Translations under genes and position numbers: made by a program
The notes under the pieces: model-generated
The model's database searches: none
What the model was told of the DNA's origin: nothing
Seen by the model: the letters and a program-made list of their open reading frames with translations, nothing else
NCBI GenBank assembly: GCA_020073015.1
Contig: JAIQFZ010000021.1
Span: 1-47,305, forward strand
Source: Terriglobia bacterium
Lineage (GTDB): Bacteria > Acidobacteriota > Terriglobia > Terriglobales > Acidobacteriaceae
Direction: 5' to 3'
DNA: 47,305 nucleotides
In this document: in pieces, positions 41,171-47,305 of the stretch
Position numbering within the stretch: the first letter of the stretch is position 1
How the letters are laid out: the number at the start of each line of letters is the position of its first letter

Positions 41171-42409
41171 TTGGAGCCGACATTCGTGGTGGTGGGCCTG
41201 AATCACCGGACGGCGCCGGTCGAGGTTCGCGAGCGCTTCTGGATGAGCGGATGCCGGCAAGCCGAGGCCCTGTCCATGCTGTCGCAGGGCGAAGGAATCG
41301 AAGAAGTCCTGGTTTTTTCCACCTGCAACCGCACCGAATTCGTAGTCTGGGGCGATGCGACTTTGGCGGTAAATTCCGTCCTCAGGTTTCTGACCGCGGA
41401 ATACGACTTGAAACTCTGCGAGTGGAACAGTTTCTATCGCCTGCTGGATGATGAGGCACTCGCCCATGCGTTCCGCGTCGCCTGTGGGCTGGACTCGATG
41501 TGCATCGGGGAGGAACAGATTGGCCGACAGGTGAGTTCCGCGTGGCAGCAGGCGCGGAATGCCGGCAGCTCGGGGCGGTCCCTGGATGCGGTGCTGCGCA
41601 AGGCGCTGGGCGTCCGCCGGCGCGTGCGCAAGGAGACGGCGCTCGGTTCCCACTTCGTTTCAGCCCCGTACGCCGCAGTCGAACTCGCAGAACAAATCTT
41701 CGGATCGCTGTCCAGCCGAAACATCGTTCTGCTGGGCGCCGGCAAACTGGGCGAGATTGCCTCCAAGGCACTCGTCAGCCGCGGAGCGCAGTCCGTTACT
41801 GTGATCAACCGCACCGACGCCCGCGCTGAGGAGCTGGCTCGTAAGTCTGGCATCCGGGCATGCGTCTTTACCGATCGCTGGGCATCTTTCGCGCAGGCGG
41901 ATCTGGTGGTCAGTGCCACGGCGGCTCCGGGATTTGCTTTCACCGTCGAAGACATGAGGCGGCTGGCGAGCGATCGAAAGGGGCGCAAGCTGGTGTTGAT
42001 CGACCTGGCTCTGCCTCGCGATATCGATCCAGCGGTGCGCGAATTTGAAGGCGTGCTGCTGTACGACCTCGAGGACCTGGAGCGCGCCGTCGAGTCGAGG
42101 TCTGGGATGCGAGCAGGCGAGCGCGAGGCCGAACAGATTGTGCTCAAGGAAGTGCAAGGATTCAGAAAAGAACTCATGGCGGATCACGCCGCTCCGGAGT
42201 TGACTGCGCTGCGCCTCCGCCTGGATGAGATTTGCCGGCAAGAATTGGAGTCCTTCCGGCTTGAGCAGGGGCCATTTCCCAAAGACCAGGATCAACTGAT
42301 CGCGGCCGTCAGTGCCCGGATTACTCATAAGATCGCCGGCTCGTTGGCCAGGGAATTGAAAGGACATCCAGAGGCCAGAAAGCATGGGCACGTGTCAGCG
42401 ACTGTCTGA
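41171..42409 (+). CDS. hemA: Glutamyl-tRNA reductase
   Basis: 412 residues from a TTG at 41171, 8 nt after GGAG; this start is supported by the conserved beginning VVVGLNHRTAPVEVRERF. It reduces Glu-tRNA to glutamate-1-semialdehyde, the first step of tetrapyrrole synthesis. Catalytic C52 in FSTCNRTE, GLDSMCIGEEQI, the NADPH-binding LLGAGKLGEIASKAL, VINRTDARAEELA and LIDLALPRDIDPAV are all present, then the C-terminal dimerisation helix. The substrate is the product of GltX encoded 9 kb upstream. No other hem gene follows in the window. Confidence 0.95.
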   Translation: MEPTFVVVGLNHRTAPVEVRERFWMSGCRQAEALSMLSQGEGIEEVLVFSTCNRTEFVVWGDATLAVNSVLRFLTAEYDLKLCEWNSFYRLLDDEALAHAFRVACGLDSMCIGEEQIGRQVSSAWQQARNAGSSGRSLDAVLRKALGVRRRVRKETALGSHFVSAPYAAVELAEQIFGSLSSRNIVLLGAGKLGEIASKALVSRGAQSVTVINRTDARAEELARKSGIRACVFTDRWASFAQADLVVSATAAPGFAFTVEDMRRLASDRKGRKLVLIDLALPRDIDPAVREFEGVLLYDLEDLERAVESRSGMRAGEREAEQIVLKEVQGFRKELMADHAAPELTALRLRLDEICRQELESFRLEQGPFPKDQDQLIAAVSARITHKIAGSLARELKGHPEARKHGHVSATV

Positions 42410-42459
42410 TTAGGCTCTGGGCTTTCGGCTCTAGGTTCTCTGGAGCTCGGCTTTTCGCT

Positions 42460-42837
42460 TTACGCTGCGGGTTTCTGAATCGTCTCCCGGAACTTCGCGA
42501 TCATTCCATTCAACATTCTTCCAACGGCATCGGCCTGCTGGCGCACATCTTCGTAATCGGTCTTGGTCAGGAAGCCCAGCGACTCGGCAATTTCCAACTG
42601 CGTCTGGACCTCGTACATCGATCCCCGCGCATGACTCAGGAACTGCAGAAGTTCTTTGTCAGACGAACGCCCTTTGCCCTCAGCGATATTGCTGGGTACG
42701 GAGATCGCGGCGCGGCGAAGCTGACCTGAGAGTCCGTACATTTCCTCCGCAGGAAATTTTCGAGTCATGCGATAGATCTTCAGTGTGAGTTCCATAGCGC
42801 CCTGCCAGACCTTTAGATCGTGATAAGTGCCTCCCAT
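42460..42837 (-). CDS. Four-helix-bundle protein (23S rRNA intervening-sequence protein family)
   Basis: 125 residues from the ATG at 42837, preceded by GGAGG at 8 nt; a longer frame upstream is not coding. Family motifs: YHDLKVWQGAMELTLKIYRM, LRRAAISVPSNIAEGKGRSS, FLSHARGSMYEVQTQLEIAE. The family was named after proteins encoded within 23S rRNA intervening sequences, but most members, like this one, stand alone. They form pentamers in solved structures; function unknown. It faces hemA and follows the long outer-membrane protein gene. Confidence 0.88.
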   Translation of the reverse strand: MGGTYHDLKVWQGAMELTLKIYRMTRKFPAEEMYGLSGQLRRAAISVPSNIAEGKGRSSDKELLQFLSHARGSMYEVQTQLEIAESLGFLTKTDYEDVRQQADAVGRMLNGMIAKFRETIQKPAA

Positions 42838-43005
42838 AATTCGGTCCTCCGCTAAACGATAGTCGCCTGCCGAGGGTCCGATGGGCAGTGACCGAAGAAC
42901 CGCGAATTTGTGATGTTTCGTGGAGACCCAAAGAAAGAAGGCCCCGAATCCAAAAGGAATCGAGGCCGAAAACCTAGAGCCGAGAGCCAAAAGCCTAGCG
43001 CCGAA

Positions 43006-46000
43006 TTACCAGTTCAACTTGAGCGCAAACTGAAACTGCCGCGGATCGTAGGCTCCAGTGGCTTGGCCGGCGTTCTGGAAGAAGGGGCTGACGGCAGCCA
43101 CGTTGTATTTGTTGGCGATGTTGAACATGTCGACGATCAGATCCATGCTGAAGCGCTCGCCGAAGTGGATCTTCTTGGCAACCCGCAAATCGCCGAAGGC
43201 CGTCCACGGTGTGAGCCCTTTGTTGCGGCCCAGGGTGCCATCCAGCGACTGGAGGGTCACGAACGTGAAGGTCGTGGTGTCCAATGAACTGGGCGTAAAA
43301 ACCTGATAGCACGGCTGCTGAAGGATGCCAGTCGGTGAATACTTGGAGTTCACGGGGTCGGTACAGGCGGCGTTGGCTACCGTGTTGGGCCGCCCGGTCT
43401 TGGACGACAATTGAAAGTTGTCCTCGCTGCCTGTGATGATGTTGAAGGGCCGCCCCGAGGAGATTTCGACCAGCGGGGCAAACGTCCATTCACTGAATAA
43501 CTTGCTGGCAAAGCCGCTACCTGCCAGCTTGCCCGTCTGGTACACCCCACTGAAAACAAACCGGTGGCGTTGATCGAAAGTCGAATTGGAGCGATCCATG
43601 CCGGGGAAGTAGCTGTCCTGTGGCGACAGCGTGGACTGCAGGTCGGTCGAGTCGTCAATCGCGTGCGACCAGGTGTAGGAAGCGAGGAACTCATAGTGGG
43701 TGCTGAAGCGCTTGCGGAGATTCGCGCTCAACCCGTGATAGACCGAGCTGCCGTTGGAGTAGTTAGCATCCATATCGCCGAACGGAACACAGCCGACAAA
43801 GCTCACGGGATCGCACGCCGTGTTGAACCCGGCGGTACTGTAGCCGATCGCTTGGAGGTACTGCATGACCGCCGGCAGCACGTCTGTTACGCATTGCGCC
43901 GCGGGGCCACCGGTAGCGAGCAGGAGATTCGCAAACGAAGCGTTGATGCCTCCGGGACGGAAGAAGTTGGTCAACGCCGGCGAAACCCAAGGCAACCCAT
44001 TCGGATTGACACCGCAAAATGATGCGCCGGGAGCTAGCCCAACTGCTTCCGGTCCATGGGACGAACCAGACGTTGGATCGCTGTAGGCCGCCTGCCAGTT
44101 TGCCACCAAAAGATCTCCCCGCACGGTATTGGCGTTGATGGGATGGTTGAGGTGACGTCCGCCATTGAAGTTGTATGCCAGACTGAGAGCAAAGCCGCGG
44201 CCAAGGTCTCTCTCCACGGTCAAGTTGGCCTGCTGGGAATAGGCAAAGACGAAATTCTTGGCTTGGGGATAACCAAAGGGCTGGAAGACCAGCGGGAAAG
44301 CTGCGCCTCCAAACTCAGCTGGAGGATTGACTAGATAATTCTGTCCGAGGAACAGCGAGCTTGAGGGAGAGGTGACGCCACAACTGGTATCTGAGGCAGG
44401 ACAGGAGAATCGTTGTTGGTTCGCCGAGTAGCCTAATTGGCTTATGGGCATGCAATTCGAATTCCCCAGCACACCCGTGAAAGCGCTGGCGGCATTGAGG
44501 TTGCCGGGACTGTAAGGCGTCGATGCCGCGTTGCATGGTTGGCTAGGGCCGAAGGCCAGTTGGCCGCTCGAGGAACCGTCGGAGGCATCGCCCAGGAAGT
44601 ACAGACCCAGCAGAGGGTGGTCATAGAACATGCCAAACGAAGCCCGGACCACGGTCTTACCGTCCCCTTTCGGATCCCATGCTATGCCGATACGAGGCTG
44701 GAAGTTGTTCTTGTCTGTCTGGATTCCTTTCTGCAACCCCAACAGGTTGTAGGCTGGCAGGGCCAACCCCTGCGGCGGTTTGAAACTTGGCGGCTTCTCA
44801 ACATCGTAGCGCAAGCCGTAGTTCACGGTTAAATTCTGATTCACGCGCCAGCTGTCTTGCCAGAACACGCCGATCGGGATGTTGCGGAACGAATCGCTTG
44901 GGTTGCCAAGGCCTTGAATGTAGTCTCCCGGCAATCCCGCTCCGTATGCCTGCACCGGATTCAGTTCGGGGAACGGCTGGGGAAACGCAGCGAATTTGCC
45001 GAAGTCATATACCCCGCCATAGTTGACCGTGAAGATTGCCTTTACCGGAAGGTAATTAAAGTCTCCGCCGAATTTCATGTTGTGCCTTCCGACGGCCCAC
45101 GAAAAGTTGTCCGTGAACTGGTAGCGTTTTTCTGTACGCTGAATATAGGAGTAAGGTTCGCGGCCGAAATACCCGAAGCCGGGAATATTAACTGCGGGGT
45201 AGGTCCCAGCCTGAAGTCCCTTGTTGTAGAAATACGAGAGTCCGCGCCGTGCATACTGAAAGTGAAGCTCATTCACTTTGGTGGTGCCGATTGTCCATGT
45301 GTCCTGCACCACTCCTGCCACGTCGCGGTAGGACTGCTCCGATGTTCGCGAATAAGCGTTTTGCCCGAAGGGTTGGTCTTGTCCGCTGCCCTCGATGCCG
45401 GTCACGGTACTGGGACTCGCGCTCACGCGAAACGTGAGCCGGTTGTTGTTGGTCATGTTGTGATCGAGACGGAGCGAGTACGTGGTGGTGCCTTCAAACA
45501 CCGGGAAGTTCCCGCCCTGCAGTCCCAGCGGTTGATAAGAGGTGGGTACAGTCGAATAGGAGCTGCCCGGTGGAGTGGTCGTCGGGAATCCAGACCAGGC
45601 GTCAAGTAAACCGCCGGTGAGCACGGTGACCATCTGGCTAGGCCACGCTCCCTGCAGCGCCATTCCCGAAGAAGCGCCCGCCAGTACCTCGTATTTCTGA
45701 ATGTTCGCTAGCCCGATTGCCCCCACCTCTGCGGGCGTCAGGCCTTGCAAGAAGGCTGCCTGCGCCGGTGTCACCAGGATCGTCCCGAAGGGGAGTGGCA
45801 CGAGTCCGCCCGCCGTCTGCGCTGTGTCGAAACTCTGCAGGCCGTAATAGCCGATGTTCTGCGCCGACGCCGTGCTGAGGTCCTGGATTAACGGAGTGCT
45901 CGAGAACCCCGTTTCGTGCCGCCGCGTGGTCTCAGCAGAAAAGTAGTAGAAAGTCTTGTCCTTCTTGAGAGCGCCGCCGAACGCGACTCCTGCCTGCACA

Positions 46001-46833
46001 CGGGTATAAGCAGGATTCGAGACCGTGCTGAACGGGTTGACGGCCTGGAAATTGCGGTTGCGCAAGAATCCGTACACATCCCCGTGGAAATCGTTCGAGC
46101 CCGACCGCGTAATGATGTTGACCACACCTCCGGATGCCCGCCCATACTCCGGCGAATAACTGTTGGTGATGATCTGGAACTCCTGCACAGCCTCCTGCGA
46201 AACCGTCGAGCGCACGCCGTTGGTGGAATTATCGGTCGCATCCGCGCCATCGACGTTGACCATGTTCGAGCGGCCGCGCTGGCCGCTCATATTCAGCCCA
46301 GACGTGGGTGCGGCGCCGACATTGGGCGCGCTATCGCGCTGCACCTGCGAATCGGTCAGCGTGAACTGGATATAATTGCGGCCGTTGATCGGCAGGTTGT
46401 CGATGCGGCGCTCGCCGATCGTGTTGGTCGTCGAACTGCGCGAAGTCTCGACCAGTTCCGCCTGCGAGCTGACTTCCACAATTTCCCGGCCGGTCGCCAG
46501 CGTCAGGGCCACCGGCAACTCCGCCAGCTGGCCCACGGTGATGCTCACCCCCGGCGCTTCTGCCTTGGCGAAACCTGCGGCCTCGACCGTGACCGCATAG
46601 GTGCCCGGAGGCAGCAGATGCACGCTGTAACCACCCTGGCCGTCGCTCGCGCCGGTGCGTTCCAATCCTTTGGCTACGTCTCGTGCCGTGACGGTGGCGT
46701 TCGTGACCACGCCGCCCTTGGGATCTTTCACCGTGACGTGAAGATCGCCGGTGGCGGCGCCCTGGGCAAACGCCAGTTGATTTATCAATGCAAATAAAAC
46801 GGCGAAACAAAACAGACGCAGGGTCGTTTTCAT
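43006..46833 (-). CDS. Oar-like TonB-dependent outer-membrane protein with carboxypeptidase-regulatory domain
   Basis: 1275 residues from the ATG at 46833 with AGGAG 7-8 nt before it. Signal peptide MKTTLRLFCFAVLFALINQL ending in AFAQ. About 28-110: carboxypeptidase-regulatory-like beta-sandwich (GDLHVTVKDPKGGVVTNATV, YSVHLLPPGTYAVTVEAAGF). About 130-260: plug (RIDNLPINGRNYIQFTLTDS, GVVNIITRSGSNDFHGDVYG). The rest is a long barrel ending FQFALKLNW, with the terminal aromatic residue recognised by the BAM complex. Such proteins are numerous in Acidobacteriota and thought to take up large nutrients; substrate not deducible. Divergent from the DDAH-like gene. Confidence 0.93.
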   Translation of the reverse strand: MKTTLRLFCFAVLFALINQLAFAQGAATGDLHVTVKDPKGGVVTNATVTARDVAKGLERTGASDGQGGYSVHLLPPGTYAVTVEAAGFAKAEAPGVSITVGQLAELPVALTLATGREIVEVSSQAELVETSRSSTTNTIGERRIDNLPINGRNYIQFTLTDSQVQRDSAPNVGAAPTSGLNMSGQRGRSNMVNVDGADATDNSTNGVRSTVSQEAVQEFQIITNSYSPEYGRASGGVVNIITRSGSNDFHGDVYGFLRNRNFQAVNPFSTVSNPAYTRVQAGVAFGGALKKDKTFYYFSAETTRRHETGFSSTPLIQDLSTASAQNIGYYGLQSFDTAQTAGGLVPLPFGTILVTPAQAAFLQGLTPAEVGAIGLANIQKYEVLAGASSGMALQGAWPSQMVTVLTGGLLDAWSGFPTTTPPGSSYSTVPTSYQPLGLQGGNFPVFEGTTTYSLRLDHNMTNNNRLTFRVSASPSTVTGIEGSGQDQPFGQNAYSRTSEQSYRDVAGVVQDTWTIGTTKVNELHFQYARRGLSYFYNKGLQAGTYPAVNIPGFGYFGREPYSYIQRTEKRYQFTDNFSWAVGRHNMKFGGDFNYLPVKAIFTVNYGGVYDFGKFAAFPQPFPELNPVQAYGAGLPGDYIQGLGNPSDSFRNIPIGVFWQDSWRVNQNLTVNYGLRYDVEKPPSFKPPQGLALPAYNLLGLQKGIQTDKNNFQPRIGIAWDPKGDGKTVVRASFGMFYDHPLLGLYFLGDASDGSSSGQLAFGPSQPCNAASTPYSPGNLNAASAFTGVLGNSNCMPISQLGYSANQQRFSCPASDTSCGVTSPSSSLFLGQNYLVNPPAEFGGAAFPLVFQPFGYPQAKNFVFAYSQQANLTVERDLGRGFALSLAYNFNGGRHLNHPINANTVRGDLLVANWQAAYSDPTSGSSHGPEAVGLAPGASFCGVNPNGLPWVSPALTNFFRPGGINASFANLLLATGGPAAQCVTDVLPAVMQYLQAIGYSTAGFNTACDPVSFVGCVPFGDMDANYSNGSSVYHGLSANLRKRFSTHYEFLASYTWSHAIDDSTDLQSTLSPQDSYFPGMDRSNSTFDQRHRFVFSGVYQTGKLAGSGFASKLFSEWTFAPLVEISSGRPFNIITGSEDNFQLSSKTGRPNTVANAACTDPVNSKYSPTGILQQPCYQVFTPSSLDTTTFTFVTLQSLDGTLGRNKGLTPWTAFGDLRVAKKIHFGERFSMDLIVDMFNIANKYNVAAVSPFFQNAGQATGAYDPRQFQFALKLNW

Positions 46834-47085
46834 AAAGTCTCCTGGGCGCGCTTCCACCTTGGGGAGGCGGAGATCGAGGTGCACGGTTTTCTGGCCAGCT
46901 GCTTGAACTTCGAGCACGTTTTGAGGACAGAATACCCGCTGATATGTACATCAGAGCAGGGCGTTCGCGCAAGGAATAACGTCACACGGCCCGTGGATGA
47001 CGTTTACAGGCTGGTACTGTATCGGTACTCGCTTTTGCGTTGCCGGTCGCCGTTCTTTAGATTGCGAATGAGTCAGGAGCCTTCG

Positions 47086-47305
47086 ATGCGTACTAAGAAA
47101 TTCACCAGCCATTCCATGACCGGCGACCTGCTGCGCGTTCTCGTGTGTCCTCCGCGCAATGCCGCCTGGGATCGTGCTGAGAAGCTCGCCGCCTGGCGAG
47201 ACTTGGGATTTCAGCGGCTCCCGGAATTCGCCATAGCCCAGAGCCAGCACGACATTCTCTGCCGCCTGCTGTCTGAAGCCGGAGCCGAAGTCATTTGCCT
47301 GCCGC
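47086..47305 (+). CDS. DDAH/arginine-deiminase-like amidinohydrolase (5' part, cut by window edge)
   Basis: 73 codons from the ATG at 47086 (AGGAG 6 nt before) to the window edge with no stop. The visible part, including LLRVLVCPPRNAAWD, WRDLGFQRLPEFAIAQSQHD and LCRLLSEAGAEVICLP, matches the first repeat of the amidinotransferase fold as found in dimethylarginine dimethylaminohydrolase-like proteins. The catalytic His and Cys lie later and are not in view, so the substrate cannot be judged. Confidence 0.7.
   Translation, partial: MRTKKFTSHSMTGDLLRVLVCPPRNAAWDRAEKLAAWRDLGFQRLPEFAIAQSQHDILCRLLSEAGAEVICLP

Noticed and set aside
46937-46952. Palindrome CTGATATGTACATCAG upstream of the Oar-like gene
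   Set aside because: Only five pairs per arm; too weak to call an operator without further copies.
46951-47250. 99-residue frame on the minus strand opposite the DDAH-like gene
   Set aside because: The plus-strand frame has a good ribosome-binding site and matches a known fold; the minus frame has neither.

Overview
The window is a GC-rich bacterial chromosome segment, most likely from the phylum Acidobacteriota. This is an inference from several things together: a long Oar-like TonB-type outer-membrane protein with an N-terminal carboxypeptidase-regulatory domain, a flagellar operon with outer-membrane P- and L-ring genes (so diderm), a tandem two-domain ThyX-like protein, and many secreted proteins of unknown function. 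I see no rRNA, tRNA, CRISPR array, insertion sequence or prophage. The window reads as ordinary chromosome with one large motility island.

Layout. 1-765: a VapB45/VapC45-like toxin-antitoxin pair, with the toxin running off the left edge. 809-1273: a small membrane-anchored protein. 1464-17258: motility island. It starts with cheY-cheX, then flgF-flgG-flgA-flgH-flgI-flgJ (rod, rings), then flgM-small ORF-flgN-flgK-flgL (late control, hook-filament junction). On the opposite strand follow fliC, flaG, fliD, fliS and a FliT-like gene. Finally come flbD-motA-motB, divergent from fliC. Three sites match the sigma-28 (FliA) consensus, before cheY, flgM and fliC, and one fits the sigma-54 GG/GC spacing before flgF. 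The island therefore looks like a textbook two-tier hierarchy: early genes on sigma-54, late genes on sigma-28 with FlgM as the anti-sigma brake.

17277-27064: metabolic and housekeeping genes: GNAT acetyltransferase, periplasmic LolA-like protein, double ThyX, FmdB zinc ribbon, pirin, PgeF, DUF3788, YceI, GTP-dependent PEP carboxykinase behind a strongly folded leader, and small unknowns. 27055-30459: a 1134-residue membrane sensor with GAF, GGDEF and HD-GYP domains. 30754-42409: three genes that use or make tRNA-Glu/Gln products (gltX, glnS, hemA), interspersed with a secreted cysteine-rich protein, a parvulin-type isomerase, an FtsX-type permease, a rhomboid-TPR protein and a small cytochrome c. 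42460-47305: a four-helix-bundle protein, the Oar-like outer-membrane protein, and the start of a DDAH-like amidinohydrolase at the right edge.

The most unusual item is inside gltX. About 61 residues (110-170) replace the short loop usual at that place. They read as a piece of class I peptide chain release factor domain 3, with the GGQ catalytic loop cleanly missing. Other points of interest are a duplicated ThyX whose two halves have each kept a different half of the signature, three tandem repeats in the outer part of the flagellin, an L-ring protein without a lipobox, and a recurrent promoter layout in which the -10 box lies only 6-11 nt before the start codon, suggesting leaderless mRNAs.
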